Part shown: positions 27,013-37,370 of the stretch, one piece after another
Layout: each line of letters starts with the position of its first letter
How positions within the stretch are numbered: position 1 is the first letter of the stretch
Origin: Saccharibacillus alkalitolerans
Lineage (GTDB): Bacteria > Bacillota > Bacilli > Paenibacillales > Paenibacillaceae
Assembly (NCBI RefSeq): GCF_011090185.1
Contig: NZ_JAAFGS010000009.1
Span: 100,129 to 164,128 of the forward strand
Reading direction: 5' to 3'
Length of the DNA stretch: 64,000 nucleotides
The notes under the pieces: model-generated
Databases searched by the model: none
Seen by the model: the letters and a program-made list of their open reading frames with translations, nothing else
What the model was told of the DNA's origin: nothing
Position numbers and translations under genes: made by a program

Positions 27013-28545
27013 TCACGGCTTCCCGTTCGCCGCCCGGGCCGTCCCGCTTCCGCTTGGACTCCCTGCCCCGTGTTCTTTCGAGCCGCCGACTTCATGACGG
27101 TCATGGCCGCCCCGTTTGCGGTTCAGCAGCCTCCAGCCCGTCAGCAGGGCGCCGACGACGCAGACCGAAGCCGCGACGGTGAAGACGACGTGCATGCCGG
27201 ACAGGAAGATGTCCGGACGGTCCGGAATCAGGCCGGTGACGCGGTAGCCCGCTTCGCCGCTCATGACGCCGAACAGCGTCGTGGTGGCGACGGCGATGCC
27301 GGTCACCATGCCGAGGTTGCGAATCAGCGAGTTGACGCTGCCGGCCACGCCGAGACGAGGACGCGGCACGGTCGACATGACGAGCGAATTGTTCGGCGAT
27401 TGGAACATGCCGCCGCCCAGGCCGAGCAGCGCGATACAACCGCCGACCGTCAACAGCGCGCTGCCTTCTTGCAGGGCGGCCAGCCCGGCCTGAGCGCCGA
27501 TCATCAGCAGCAGGCCGATAAACGTCAGCCATTCCGAGCCGAAGCGGTCGGACATGGCGCCGCTGAGCGGCGCGACCACGACCATGACGAGCGGATAGAT
27601 CATCATGATCCAACCGGCATTGCTAGGTGACAGACCAAGAATGGATTGCAAGTAAAACGGAGCAATGATGTTGTAGCAGAACATGCTGACGAAGACGAGG
27701 AAACCGCACAGGATGCTGAGCGAGAACAGCGGATTGCGGAACAATCCCAAATCCAGCATAGGCTCGCCGATCCGTGACTCGGTGCGCAGGAAGATCAGGA
27801 ACGAAGCCGCGGCGAAGACCAGCAGAGCCAGAATGCGCCAGTCGCCGTAGCCGATCTCCTGCCCGATCAAAATGGCCGCGACCAGCGACACGATGAAGCC
27901 GGCAAACAGCAGGCTGCCCGCGCCGTCGATGCTTTTTTTGGACGTGCGGATATCTCCGGGCAGCAGCTTGGCGCCGAGCAGAATCGCGATGAGGCCGATC
28001 GGCACGTTGATCCAAAAAATCGATTCCCAGCCGAGCGAACTGACCATCAATCCGCCGACGCCCGGTCCCGCGATGCTGCCGAGCGAGACGAACGTGCCCA
28101 CGAGACCGAGCGCTTTGCCGCGTTCGCTGCTCGGAAAAATGTCGGTGACGATGCCCTGGCTGTTCGCCATCGTCATCGAAGCGCCGATCGCCTGCACGAT
28201 GCGCGCCGCGATCAGCGCCGCCAGCGATCCGCTGAGTCCGCACAGCAGCGAGCCGGCGACGAACACGATCGTACCGATCCGGAAAATGCGGATTTTGCCG
28301 AAAATATCGCCCAGCCGTCCGAACAGCAGAATGAACGAACAGATCGCCATCAGATAGATGCTCGAGATCCACTGGGCATGTCCGAGTTCCAATCCGAGGC
28401 TGTTCGAGATCGACGGCAGCGCCACATTGACGATACTGCCGTCGAGCGTGGCCATAAAGGTAAACAAGTTGAGAATGATCAAGATCCGCCAGCGGCGCTG
28501 CTGCACCTGCGGGTCGTCCTGATACGAGGAAATCTCGGGTTTCAC
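27013..28545 (-). CDS. DHA2 (EmrB/QacA) family MFS drug transporter
   Basis: A 510-residue MFS protein starting at GTG (rc of 28543-28545) six bases after GGAGG. Motif LNLFTFMATLDGSIVNVALPSI in helix 1, GRLGDIFGKIRIFRIG in loop 2-3 and WESIFWINVPIGLIAILLG near helix 6 identify a 14-helix DHA2 pump, which exports lipophilic drugs and cations with proton exchange. The last 40 residues are a basic, histidine- and glycine-containing cytoplasmic tail. It is a single gene with no regulator beside it. Confidence 0.93.
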   Translation of the reverse strand: MKPEISSYQDDPQVQQRRWRILIILNLFTFMATLDGSIVNVALPSISNSLGLELGHAQWISSIYLMAICSFILLFGRLGDIFGKIRIFRIGTIVFVAGSLLCGLSGSLAALIAARIVQAIGASMTMANSQGIVTDIFPSSERGKALGLVGTFVSLGSIAGPGVGGLMVSSLGWESIFWINVPIGLIAILLGAKLLPGDIRTSKKSIDGAGSLLFAGFIVSLVAAILIGQEIGYGDWRILALLVFAAASFLIFLRTESRIGEPMLDLGLFRNPLFSLSILCGFLVFVSMFCYNIIAPFYLQSILGLSPSNAGWIMMIYPLVMVVVAPLSGAMSDRFGSEWLTFIGLLLMIGAQAGLAALQEGSALLTVGGCIALLGLGGGMFQSPNNSLVMSTVPRPRLGVAGSVNSLIRNLGMVTGIAVATTTLFGVMSGEAGYRVTGLIPDRPDIFLSGMHVVFTVAASVCVVGALLTGWRLLNRKRGGHDRHEVGGSKEHGAGSPSGSGTARAANGKP

Positions 28546-28772
28546 GCTTACACCTCCGCTTATTGGTTGCGTGCGCGGCAGTCAGGCTTCCCATCAGCTT
28601 ACGCCGGATCGAAACGACGGCCCACCCTAATACGACGGATCGGCCGGACCCGGAATCCGAAATCGGGCCGTCTCTCCCGGCTGCATCCCGCTCCCTTTTT
28701 CTTTACACCCGGAAAGAGCGGCTTAAGCGTATTCCATTCGCCGAACCGATCTCCCTTCTCCTTCGCCCGGTC

Positions 28773-28809
28773 AAAAAAGGACAGGCCTCAAAAGAGGTCT
28801 GTCCTTTTT
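28773..28809. terminator. strong bidirectional terminator
   Basis: AAAAAGGACAG-CCTC and GAGG-CTGTCCTTTTT form a stem with a short loop just downstream of the reverse-strand membrane gene. Confidence 0.85.
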
Positions 28810-28817
28810 ACCAAGCT

Positions 28818-29213
28818 TCAAGATCCGGAATCGCCCGGCTGCTCCGTTCCGAAGCCGGAACGGGCGATGACGGCGTACATGCCGATCAACACGACCGAGA
28901 TCACGAGAGCGACCCAGCCGTATAAAACGATCGTTCCGGCTCCCAGCTCCTGCAGGTAACGCCCTCCGTACACGATCAGAACGTAAGCCGCCGCCACGGC
29001 GGCGGCAAAAGAACCCAGCGCGATCATCTTCTGGCGGAGCGTCGAACGCCGCAGCACATCCGCGATTTCTTTCCGGTGCCTTACGGCCCGCAGCACGATA
29101 TAGAGCAGAAGCAGCGGCGACGTATACGCATTGTCCAACAAGAACAAGCTGATCGCCATCAAGGCGATGAGAACCCAGGTAATCGACGTAAAGTGACGGT
29201 CGAACATTCGCAT
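28818..29213 (-). CDS. small four-helix membrane protein
   Basis: The start is ATG 29213, seven bases after AAGGAGG. The 131-residue protein has four hydrophobic segments (about 8-27, 31-44, 63-84 and 94-119) and a basic loop RAVRHRKEIADVLRRSTLRQK between helices 2 and 3, with a short polar tail. I do not recognise the family. It stands alone between two terminator-bounded units. Confidence 0.65.
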   Translation of the reverse strand: MRMFDRHFTSITWVLIALMAISLFLLDNAYTSPLLLLYIVLRAVRHRKEIADVLRRSTLRQKMIALGSFAAAVAAAYVLIVYGGRYLQELGAGTIVLYGWVALVISVVLIGMYAVIARSGFGTEQPGDSGS

Positions 29214-29417
29214 TTCGCATCCTCCTTTTCCGATTTCCGGGGCACGGCCTGCGCCGAGATCCGCTCCTCGCAAATGCGGCAGCTGCCGCAAGTCCGTTCT
29301 CCCTCGTCCGTTTCTTTAGGTTTGAACGGTTCGCAGGGGAGTTTCGTTACGCGCTTTTTTCGGACGGACACGTCCAAGCGGCGGGCCGCTGCCGTTATGA
29401 CGAATTCGTTAGGCGAA

Positions 29418-30626
29418 TTATTCCTGAACGGTATGCAGGCTGCCTTCCGGCATCTCCACGACCGGGCTGGTGTCCGCCTCGTAATCCACGCTGTCCGCCT
29501 CGAATCCGAACAATTGGAAAAATTCCCGGCGGTAGCCTGCGAGGTCGCTCAGCTCGTTGATGTTGTCCGACGAAATGCGCTCCCAAATTGCCGCCACTTC
29601 CGCCTGCACGTCGCCGCGCATTTCCCAATCGTCGATGCGGATGCGTCCTTTCCCGTCGACCGGCACTTCGCCGCCGCCGTACAGACGCTCCGCGAACAGG
29701 CGGTACGTCTGCTCGATGCAGCCTTCGTGCAGCCCTTTTTCCTTCATGATCTTGTACAACACCGAGACGTACAGCGGCACGACCGGAATCGCCGAGCTGG
29801 ACTGGGTGACCAGCGCTTTGCTGACCGATACGAAAGCGCGTCCGCCCGTTTCTGCCAGCTGCTCGCCGAGGCGGTGAGCCGTCTCTTCCAGATGATCTTT
29901 CGCGCGGCCGATCGAACCGTCCCGGTAAATGCGCTGGGTCAGCTCCGGGCCGATATACGAATAAGCGATCGTCGTCGCGCCGTCCGCCAGCACGCCGCCT
30001 TCGCGCAGCGCGTCGATCCACAGCTGCCAGTCTTCTCCGCCCATCACTTCGACCGTCGCGGCGATTTCTTCCTCCGACGCCGGATCGATGGTCACTTCGC
30101 TGACTTCGCCGGTATGGAAATTGACCGTCTTGTTGCTGTACGAATCGCCGATCGGCTTGAGCACGGAGTTGACCGTCTCGCCCGTTTTCGGATTCGTCCG
30201 GCGCGCGGAAGCGACGCTGTAGACGACCAGGTCGACCCGGCCCAGTTCGGCCTTGATGACTTCGACCGTCTTCGCCTTCGTCTCGTTCGAGAAAGCGTCC
30301 CCGGTCACGCTGAACGATTTCAGTCCGGCCGCCGCGGCCTTTTGTTCGAAAGCGGCCGAATTGTACCAGCCCGCCGACGCGGTACGGGTCTCGCTGCTCT
30401 TGCTTGGACGGTATACGCCGACCGTCGCCGCTCCGGCGCCGAAAGCGGCCGCGATGCGGGCGGCCAGTCCGTAGCCGGTGGAAGCTCCGATCACGAGCAC
30501 GTTTTTCGGTCCTTCAAGGCGCGGTTTGCCCGCGATGTAGTCAATCTGCTGTTGAACCTGCGCGGCGCAGCCGTCCGGATGGGCGGTCGTGCAGATAAAT
30601 CCGCGCGTTCTCGGTTTGATAATCAT
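29418..30626 (-). CDS. fabV: trans-2-enoyl-CoA/ACP reductase FabV
   Basis: The start is ATG 30626 (MIIKPRTRGFICTTAHP); an upstream extension lacks support. At 402 residues it has the normal FabV length. The glycine-rich cofactor motif VLVIGASTGYGLAARIA is near residue 45, VYSVASARRTNP follows, and the long-spaced catalytic pair Y-x8-K appears in IYRDGSIGRAK. FabV reduces the enoyl intermediate in the last step of fatty acid elongation and is triclosan-resistant. It is a single gene; whether it supplements FabI or FabL elsewhere cannot be seen. Confidence 0.96.
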   Translation of the reverse strand: MIIKPRTRGFICTTAHPDGCAAQVQQQIDYIAGKPRLEGPKNVLVIGASTGYGLAARIAAAFGAGAATVGVYRPSKSSETRTASAGWYNSAAFEQKAAAAGLKSFSVTGDAFSNETKAKTVEVIKAELGRVDLVVYSVASARRTNPKTGETVNSVLKPIGDSYSNKTVNFHTGEVSEVTIDPASEEEIAATVEVMGGEDWQLWIDALREGGVLADGATTIAYSYIGPELTQRIYRDGSIGRAKDHLEETAHRLGEQLAETGGRAFVSVSKALVTQSSSAIPVVPLYVSVLYKIMKEKGLHEGCIEQTYRLFAERLYGGGEVPVDGKGRIRIDDWEMRGDVQAEVAAIWERISSDNINELSDLAGYRREFFQLFGFEADSVDYEADTSPVVEMPEGSLHTVQE

Positions 30627-30887
30627 GGTTGGTGTCCCTCGCTTTTTCGGTTCTTGTACTCGGCTCCCGGAAAGGGATCGCAGCATGCCTACGAACCGCT
30701 TATCCGCAGCCTATCCGTATTAGTGTAACAATTTTTTCGTATTTAGGCACTCTTCCTGCGGTTTTTGGACTTGCAAGCTGCAATTCAATCGGATAGGCGG
30801 AGCAAAAGCCCGACAAATAACTGCGTATAAGCAGCTATGCGAGGAGCCGTCGAAATCCGGTCCGTATGCGCAGGATCGTTCGGCATC

Positions 30888-30920
30888 AAAAAAAAACGGA
30901 TCACCCGGAGGCGATCCGTT
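30888..30920 (-). terminator. strong terminator after the first chemoreceptor gene
   Basis: On the reverse strand AACGGATC (30913-30920) pairs with GATCCGTT (30895-30902) and is followed by nine T. The rest of 30627-30887 holds the FabV upstream region and no gene. Confidence 0.85.
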
Positions 30921-30972
30921 CATGCATCGGGAAAATCCCGCCAATCTTCCGCTTATTCGAACCCGTACCGGC

Positions 30973-32388
30973 TTACGCGATCCGGGAAGCCTGCGTTTTC
31001 CGGGCTTCGCTCGGCGCGAGGGTCGGCTGAACGGCCGGGGAGGCCGATACCGGAGCTTCGAACGGAACAGCGGCCGCATCGCCTTGGCCGTTCAGGAAAC
31101 GGAAACGGCTGGCGATTCCTTCCAACCGCTGCGAGCTGTCGCCCGTCCGGTGCGCTTGAACGGCCACTTCGCCCGAGGTCTCCAATACGTCGGAAGCCTG
31201 CGCGAAGATCGTCTCGGTTCCTTCGGCCGCTTCGCCGTTGGCCGCGGCGATCTCGCTGATCGCTTTGGACAGGTTCTGCACCGAAGCGCTGAGCTGTTCG
31301 CTTGTGGCGCTGAAGTCGGAAACCATGTTTTCGATGTACAGCGCATCCTGCAAATAGGCTTCGGCGTTGCTCTGCATCATCTGGTAATCGGCCGCGATTT
31401 CCGTCGTCATCAGCTGCAGCAGACGGCCCGAATGGGTCTGGAGGTTATCGACCGATCCCACTACTCTTTCCGTCACGGTATGGATCTGTTCGACGGACTG
31501 CTTCGAAGCATCGGCCAGCTTGCGGATTTCTTCGGCGACCACGGCGAATCCTCTGCCGGCGTCTCCGGCTCTCGCCGCTTCGATCGAAGCGTTGAGCGCC
31601 AACAGATTGGTCTGCTGCGCGATCTGCAGAATGGAATCGGCCAGCTCCCGGATCATGCTTACGGAATGCGACTCCTCGAGCGCTTGGTCCAACTCCGCTT
31701 TGACTTCGTTATAGACTTTGGTCGTCGCTTCGACGGACTGCGAAAGATTTTCCTGCGCTTCCATCGCGCGGCCGCTGACTTTGCCCGCCTGCTCGGCGCC
31801 TTCTTCGGCACGCTTCGCGATCGAGCCGACCGCCCGTTCGAATTCCTGCGTCGAGGCGTCGATCTCTTCGGCGGAAGCCGCCGTCTGCTGCATGCCGGCC
31901 GCCATCAATTCGGTCGTGGCGGACACCTGACGCAGCGATTCTTCCATTCGAATAAACTTCTGCTCGGCGATCTCGGTCGCGTTTTTCAATTCGGCCGCTT
32001 CCTTGGACACCGCCGCCAGCAGCTCGTGAGCCGAATCATGCATCCGGTCGACCGCTCGGCTGAGCGTTCCCGTTTCGTCGCTGCGTGTCAAATACTGCTC
32101 GGGCAGGCGCGTCGTAAAGTTTCCGTCCGCCATCCGGTTCAGCTGCGACACGGCGGCTTGAATCGGACGGACGATGCCTCTTACAATGAAGAACAGCAGG
32201 ACAAAGGATACGACGAACCCGAACAGCGAGATCACCATCGGCCCCGCATGCCAAATGTTCGCCTGCTGGACGAAATTGCTCATCAGCAGGGCATTTAACA
32301 GGACGGGAAGAAGCATTCCGAGTACGGCAGCCCCCAGCACCCGAGTCAACAAACTTCCGGTCAACATTTTCAAACGGTTCTTCATCAT
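30973..32388 (-). CDS. methyl-accepting chemotaxis protein without sensor domain
   Basis: A 471-residue chemoreceptor with two adjacent helices (about 11-37 and 50-70) joined by only about a dozen residues, so there is no extracellular ligand domain. A HAMP-like region follows at about 70-122, then a long coiled-coil signalling domain with the highly conserved hairpin tip [30 protein letters not shown]. It should dock CheA/CheW and may sense membrane or cytoplasmic state. The tail after about 440 is Ala/Pro-rich. A SigD-like promoter precedes it. Confidence 0.92.
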   Translation of the reverse strand: MMKNRLKMLTGSLLTRVLGAAVLGMLLPVLLNALLMSNFVQQANIWHAGPMVISLFGFVVSFVLLFFIVRGIVRPIQAAVSQLNRMADGNFTTRLPEQYLTRSDETGTLSRAVDRMHDSAHELLAAVSKEAAELKNATEIAEQKFIRMEESLRQVSATTELMAAGMQQTAASAEEIDASTQEFERAVGSIAKRAEEGAEQAGKVSGRAMEAQENLSQSVEATTKVYNEVKAELDQALEESHSVSMIRELADSILQIAQQTNLLALNASIEAARAGDAGRGFAVVAEEIRKLADASKQSVEQIHTVTERVVGSVDNLQTHSGRLLQLMTTEIAADYQMMQSNAEAYLQDALYIENMVSDFSATSEQLSASVQNLSKAISEIAAANGEAAEGTETIFAQASDVLETSGEVAVQAHRTGDSSQRLEGIASRFRFLNGQGDAAAVPFEAPVSASPAVQPTLAPSEARKTQASRIA

Positions 32389-32441
32389 TCTGCACCTCTT
32401 TATTAGAATTGGGAGTAAAAAGAAACTTTAGACCCAGTTTA

Positions 32442-32469
32442 TTATCGAACACGCGCTCTGCCTCTTTTC
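32442..32469 (-). promoter_or_regulatory. SigD-like promoter of the first chemoreceptor gene
   Basis: On the reverse strand GAAA (32466-32469), 16 bases, TTCGATAA (32442-32449) resembles the motility consensus TAAA-N15-GCCGATAA. Confidence 0.45.
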
Positions 32470-32633
32470 ACCCAGGCTGTTTAGCACTCAATAAGGTCTT
32501 AAGGTCTAGTTCTTACTATCTATTAGTTATTGTATCCAAGTTAGCGAGCGTTCAAACACCCCTGCATAAAGTTTTAAAATTTTATTTTCCACAATTCAAT
32601 TTAAAGTCTACTCGGTAAAGGAGAAGAAACGGC

Positions 32634-34022
32634 ATGGGCGGCATAACGAAAGCAAGGTTGGAAGCTTGGATGGAAGAATGGAATGCTCGGATAACCGGCA
32701 TCACCGACCGCAGCGGCGAGGCCGGCGGCAGCATTTGTTCATTTATCGAAGAGCCCGAAGCGAAAATACAAGAAATCGAACAGCGGCTCGCGCTTCAGCT
32801 TCCCGATGATCTGAAGGCTCTGATCCGTTACGGTGCGGTGCACGCCCGGTTCGACTGGCAGTTCCCGTCCGCCACGCTGTCTCCGTTCGCCAATGCTTCG
32901 GAAGGCGACCTCGGTTGGAACCTGGCCGAGATGGAATTCCCGGTCTTCTTCGACGAAGACGGCGAAGAACGGGAACAGCGGCGCTACCTCTCCTTTCATG
33001 AGGCGGGCAACGGCGATCTGCTGCTGTTCGATCTGGAGGGGCCGAGCGCTTCCTCCGTCGTCTCCTGGTCGCACGAAGAGGACGAGTTTCGCCTGCTTGC
33101 GCCGTCGCTGCCCGAATTTTTCGACCGGATCACGCAGCTCGGCCTGATCGGAGCTTACGGCGATTCGTACGAGCCGTTCATCGGAGAAGGCGGATTGGAA
33201 CCGGAAGGCCGGAACGGCCGCCTGTGGCAGGCATGGCTGAAGGACTACGCGGAGCTGAATTGGGAAACGGCGAAAAAAGACCTGAAGACCCTGCTCCGTC
33301 TGATCGAAATGATCGGGGCGGAAGGTGCCGATCGCCGCGAGATCGGCACCCTGCTTCTGGAAAGCTATTCGATCGACGACATCCTGCGGGAGTGGACGGC
33401 GCGCGGCGAAGAAGAACAGCCGGTCTGGAACCGCAGGGAACGGCTGCTCCTGATCGGCGACGTCCTGGGCCCGGCAGCGGCCGACTGGACGCGTTCGCTG
33501 TGGGAGCGGCACGGCCGGGACGACTCTTCCGATTCTTCCGTTTCTCCGCCGCCGGGTCTCGACGCCGGCGTGCTGCATGATCTGGCGGCCGTCTGCCTGC
33601 CGGAAGAGGAAGGGCTGCCGCTCGTGCTGCGCGACATCGAAGCGCGGGCCGCCGCCGAGGGTCGGCGCGTCTCGCCGCCGACGCATTCGCTGGCGCCGTT
33701 CCGCAGCCGGCGCGTCATCCCGTGGATGGAGCCGCACGTCGCGTTCCCGTTCGGCGGCTGGGACGAACTGCTCGCCGCTTCCCGGCCGGAAGCGGAAGAC
33801 CTGATCCGCTGGCTGCGGGGCGCCGACGCGCAGCGCATGGCGGCCGTCTCCGCGATCGGCCGCCTCGCCGAAGGCGAACTGCCGGCCATGCTTGCCGGCA
33901 GGAACGGCGAAGCGGAGCGCGCCGAGCTGCTCCGCCTGCTGGAAGAGCTGCGCGCGAACGCCGTGCTGCGCAAAGAAAAAGCGGCGATCTCCGAAGCGAT
34001 CGCCGCGATCCGCGAAGCGTGA
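32634..34022 (+). CDS. SMI1/KNR4 (SUKH) family protein
   Basis: This 462-residue cytoplasmic protein starts 10 bases after AAAGGAG. Residues about 35-175 form a SUKH-1 domain: IEQRLALQLPDDLKALIRYGA, then FDEDGEEREQRRYLSFHEAGNGDLLLFDL and SFLAPSLPEFFDRI-like text. The rest is helical and acidic, with no recognised domain. SUKH domains in bacteria often neutralise polymorphic toxins, but long solitary versions are also widespread, and no toxin gene is nearby. Confidence 0.83.
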   Translation: MGGITKARLEAWMEEWNARITGITDRSGEAGGSICSFIEEPEAKIQEIEQRLALQLPDDLKALIRYGAVHARFDWQFPSATLSPFANASEGDLGWNLAEMEFPVFFDEDGEEREQRRYLSFHEAGNGDLLLFDLEGPSASSVVSWSHEEDEFRLLAPSLPEFFDRITQLGLIGAYGDSYEPFIGEGGLEPEGRNGRLWQAWLKDYAELNWETAKKDLKTLLRLIEMIGAEGADRREIGTLLLESYSIDDILREWTARGEEEQPVWNRRERLLLIGDVLGPAAADWTRSLWERHGRDDSSDSSVSPPPGLDAGVLHDLAAVCLPEEEGLPLVLRDIEARAAAEGRRVSPPTHSLAPFRSRRVIPWMEPHVAFPFGGWDELLAASRPEAEDLIRWLRGADAQRMAAVSAIGRLAEGELPAMLAGRNGEAERAELLRLLEELRANAVLRKEKAAISEAIAAIREA

Positions 34023-34057
34023 CGCCGGACCTTTCGGAGTCCGTCCAATTCCATAGC

Positions 34058-34086
34058 AAAAGGACCGCCGAAACGGCGGTCCTTTT
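34058..34086. terminator. strong bidirectional terminator
   Basis: AAAAGGACCGCCG (34058-34070), loop AAA, CGGCGGTCCTTTT, with T-run, between converging genes. Confidence 0.9.
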
Positions 34087-34099
34087 TTCTTCGCGCTCC

Positions 34100-35785
34100 C
34101 TATACTTTGAACCGCGATACCAGCGCCTGCAGCTCGTCCGCCAGGCGGTTGAGCGAAGACGCGCCGTGCAGCATTTCTTCGCTTGCCGCGAGCTGCTCTT
34201 CGGTCGCCGCCGCGATTTCCTGCGTGCCTCCGGAAATTTCCTGGGTGCCTTCGCTGACCTGCTCCATCGACTGCGACACTTCCGCGAATCCTGCGTGAAT
34301 CCGCTCCGTCGAAGCCGCCATCGCGCTTGTCCGGCCCGACACTTCTTCGATCGATTCCAGAATGCCGCCGAACTGGCGAGCGCCGTGACGCGTGGCGTCA
34401 GCGCCTTCATGCACCTTCCGCTTCACTTCGTGCATCATATCCATCGCTCCATGGGTCTCCCGCTGAATGCTGACGATCAGCTCGCGGATCTCCCGGGTCG
34501 AGCCGGCCGACTGGTCGGCCAGCTTCTTGACTTCACCGGCCACGACGGCAAAGCCGCGGCCCGCTTCTCCCGCCCGGGCCGCTTCGATAGAAGCGTTGAG
34601 GGAGAGCAAATGCGTCTGCGCCGAAATCTCGTCGATCATCGAAGCGATGGAATCGATGTGTTCCGCGTGGACGGCCAACTGGCGGATGCGTTCGTCCGCG
34701 TCGCCGACGGAAGCATCGATCTCCGTCATTTGATCGGCGATCCGAATGACGGCTCGTTCGCCTTCGTCCGCCTGACGGCTCATTTCCTGCGAGAAGGAAG
34801 CCACTTCGGCGGTCGAAGACGCGATTTCCGTAATGCGTTCCAGCGTATCGCGCGCCGATGCCGTGCTGCGTCCGGTAATCTGGGTCTGTTCGCCCGAGCG
34901 CTCGGCAATCTGCTGCATCGCCGCAGCTACCTGATGCGACGTGGATTTCGACTCTTCCGCGCTGGCGGAAAACTGTTCGGAAGCCGCCGCCAGCTGTTCG
35001 GAAGCGTCCCCGACGCGCTGCATCATGTCCCGCAGCGATCCGACGAAGCGGTTGAAACTGCCCGCCAGCTCGCCGAATTCGTCTTTTTGGCGCAGTTCGA
35101 TGGTCCGGGTCAAATCGGCGTCGCCTTCGGCGATTCCGCTCATCTGCCGGTTCAGCAGCGTCAGCGGATTCATGATGGAGCGCAGCAGCCAGAAGCCCAG
35201 TGCCAGACCGACCGCCGCCGATCCGATCGCGCTGTAGAACAAAATATTTTGACTGACGCTCGCTTCATGGCGGTTCTTGTCTTTAAGGGCGAGCTCTTCG
35301 GCATCCAGCCGGTCGACGAACGTGCCTACGGCCGGATCGACCTGTTCTTTGCGCAGATCGCGCTCGGCGCCGAAATGAAGGCTTTCCGCCTGCTCGATCC
35401 GCCCTTGTCCGACCAACTGTACGACCTGCGCGTTAAGCTCGATCAGTTCCTCCAGCTCGCTTTCGATCTTTTGCAGGGATTCGAGATCCGCTCCCGTCAG
35501 CGTCTCCGCTTCTTTCGTCAGCAGGGCATGAATTTCTTCCGTCTTTTTCTGCATGCCGTCGGCGAACTCCGCCTCGCCGGTCAGCAGATAGCCGCGCTCG
35601 TCGTTAGCCAGCCCCGTCATCCGATACTGCAGCTGCTTCAAAAACTTTTGCGTTTCCAGCTTCTTTTCGAGCTCTCCGCTGTTCGTGATGCCCTGCTCGA
35701 TCGAAACGAGAGATAAAGCGCCGCTTCCGGCCAGCACCGCGACCAGCAGCAAGATAATGGCGAATAATTTCGTTTTAACTTTCAT
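34100..35785 (-). CDS. methyl-accepting chemotaxis protein with helical sensor domain
   Basis: The start is ATG 35785 ([20 protein letters not shown]). The 561-residue receptor has a first helix at about 8-27 and an extracellular helical domain of about 155 residues with [11 protein letters not shown], resembling CHASE3 or four-helix-bundle sensors. The second helix is near 185-205, followed by HAMP and a signalling domain with [32 protein letters not shown] SigD-like promoter is upstream. Ligand unknown. Confidence 0.93.
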   Translation of the reverse strand: MKVKTKLFAIILLLVAVLAGSGALSLVSIEQGITNSGELEKKLETQKFLKQLQYRMTGLANDERGYLLTGEAEFADGMQKKTEEIHALLTKEAETLTGADLESLQKIESELEELIELNAQVVQLVGQGRIEQAESLHFGAERDLRKEQVDPAVGTFVDRLDAEELALKDKNRHEASVSQNILFYSAIGSAAVGLALGFWLLRSIMNPLTLLNRQMSGIAEGDADLTRTIELRQKDEFGELAGSFNRFVGSLRDMMQRVGDASEQLAAASEQFSASAEESKSTSHQVAAAMQQIAERSGEQTQITGRSTASARDTLERITEIASSTAEVASFSQEMSRQADEGERAVIRIADQMTEIDASVGDADERIRQLAVHAEHIDSIASMIDEISAQTHLLSLNASIEAARAGEAGRGFAVVAGEVKKLADQSAGSTREIRELIVSIQRETHGAMDMMHEVKRKVHEGADATRHGARQFGGILESIEEVSGRTSAMAASTERIHAGFAEVSQSMEQVSEGTQEISGGTQEIAAATEEQLAASEEMLHGASSLNRLADELQALVSRFKV

Positions 35786-35860
35786 ATCGTATCCCGCTTT
35801 CCGGTTGGATTTAAAAAGGTACCGCCCCTCTTGAAGCGAGCTTCCTTTCACACCTGCTTA

Positions 35861-35887
35861 TTATCGGCTGAAAAAATCGTTTTTTGA
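35861..35887 (-). promoter_or_regulatory. SigD-like promoter of the second chemoreceptor gene
   Basis: On the reverse strand TCAA (35884-35887), 15 bases, GCCGATAA (35861-35868): a perfect -10 and near-perfect -35 for the motility sigma factor. Confidence 0.6.
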
Positions 35888-36006
35888 TACTTTTTGTCGA
35901 AAAAAGTCAATTATTTGACGAAGCTTAAGGAAAGTGGTAATTTTTAACGCATATCCGGTCGGTTTGCTTTGTTTTATATTCCACACAGCGCGGGAGGATC
36001 TTTACG

Positions 36007-37200
36007 ATGACGACATCCACCAAAGAACAATGGACTCGGCGGCTCGAAAACGAATACGAACAGCTCGTGCAGTGGCGGCGCCGCATGCACGCCCACCCGG
36101 AGCTGTCGTTCCAAGAAACGCATACCGCACGCTTTATTGCGGAGACCCTGACAGGCTTCGGTTACGAAGTGCGTACCGGCGTCGGCGGCAACGGAATTTT
36201 GGCGGATCTCCAAGGCTCGCGTCCCGGCCCCCGCATCGCTTTTCGCGCCGACTTCGACGCGCTGCCGATCGAGGAAGAGAACGACGTCCCTTACAAATCG
36301 CAAAATCCGGGCGTTATGCACGCCTGCGGCCACGACGGCCATACGTCGACGCTGCTCGGGGTCGCCAAAGTGCTGGCCGACAGCCGAGGCGAGCTGCGGG
36401 GCAGCCTGCGCTTCATTTTCCAGCATGCCGAAGAGAAGCTGCCGGGCGGCGCCATCGCCATGATCGAAGCCGGCGCGCTCGAAGGCGTCGACGAAGTGTA
36501 CGGCGCGCATCTGGCGAGCTACATGCCGCTGGGCAAGCTGTCCGTCCCGTCGGGCCCTTCCATGGCGGCCGTCGATTCGTTCGACATCGTCGTCCAGGGC
36601 AAAGGCGGTCACGGCGCCAAGCCGCATCAGACGGTGGACGCGATCGTCGTGGGCAGCCAGCTCGTGACGGCGCTTCAGCACATCGTCGCCCGCCATATCA
36701 ACCCGCTGCACTCCGCGGTCGTCACCGTGGGCGTCTTCCGCGCAGGCACCGCGTTCAACGTCATCGCCGACAAAGCGAAGATCGAAGGCACGGTGCGCAG
36801 CTTCGATCCCGAAGTGCGCAGGCAGCTCGAACGCGACATCCGCGACATGGTGCACGGCATTACGCTTGCCGAACATGCCTCCTACGAGCTGGATTACGTC
36901 AACGGCTACCCCGCGCTGGTCAATCCGCCGCAGCAGGCCGAGGAAGTGCGCCATATCTTCGCGCGCGAGTTCGGCGAAGACTCGCTGTACGGACTCGACG
37001 CTTCGATGGGCGCGGAAGACTTCGCCTATTATCTCCAGCATCGTCCGGGCAATTTTTTCAACGTCGGCTCGCAGAACAAACACGAAGACACCGCGTTTCC
37101 GCACCATCATCCGCGCTTCGACATCGACGAACGCGCGCTGCTGATCGCCGCCAAAGCGTTTCTGGCGATCGCGGCGGACAAGCTGCTGAGCGAGGATTGA
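36007..37200 (+). CDS. M20 family amidohydrolase
   Basis: A 397-residue peptidase-fold amidohydrolase (HipO/IAA-amino acid hydrolase-like). Metal ligands are visible in HACGHDGH (C107, H109), HAEE (H140, E142/E143 region) and YGAHL (H168), with a later GAEDFAYY. The dimerisation domain lies at about 185-295. Relatives remove acyl groups from amino acids, including N-acetyl-diaminopimelate and indole-acetyl conjugates; which one applies cannot be told. GGAGG precedes the ATG and a terminator follows. Confidence 0.9.
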   Translation: MTTSTKEQWTRRLENEYEQLVQWRRRMHAHPELSFQETHTARFIAETLTGFGYEVRTGVGGNGILADLQGSRPGPRIAFRADFDALPIEEENDVPYKSQNPGVMHACGHDGHTSTLLGVAKVLADSRGELRGSLRFIFQHAEEKLPGGAIAMIEAGALEGVDEVYGAHLASYMPLGKLSVPSGPSMAAVDSFDIVVQGKGGHGAKPHQTVDAIVVGSQLVTALQHIVARHINPLHSAVVTVGVFRAGTAFNVIADKAKIEGTVRSFDPEVRRQLERDIRDMVHGITLAEHASYELDYVNGYPALVNPPQQAEEVRHIFAREFGEDSLYGLDASMGAEDFAYYLQHRPGNFFNVGSQNKHEDTAFPHHHPRFDIDERALLIAAKAFLAIAADKLLSED

Positions 37201-37225
37201 TCCCGCCGCGGTCCATTTCCCGCTG

Positions 37226-37267
37226 GCCGACGGCCCCGAAGATTTTCGGGAGCGCCGTCGGCTTTTT
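37226..37267 (+). terminator. terminator after the amidohydrolase gene
   Basis: GCCGACGGC-CCCGAA, loop GATT, TTCGGG-AGC-GCCGTCGGC then TTTTT. Confidence 0.85.
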
Positions 37268-37370
37268 GCTTGTATCGCTGCGAACGGTTTTGCCGCGGCG
37301 CCGCGATCCGTTAAAATAAGGAAAAGCGCATGCATCCGGCGCCTACCTTTTACACGCGGAGGTAAAAAAC

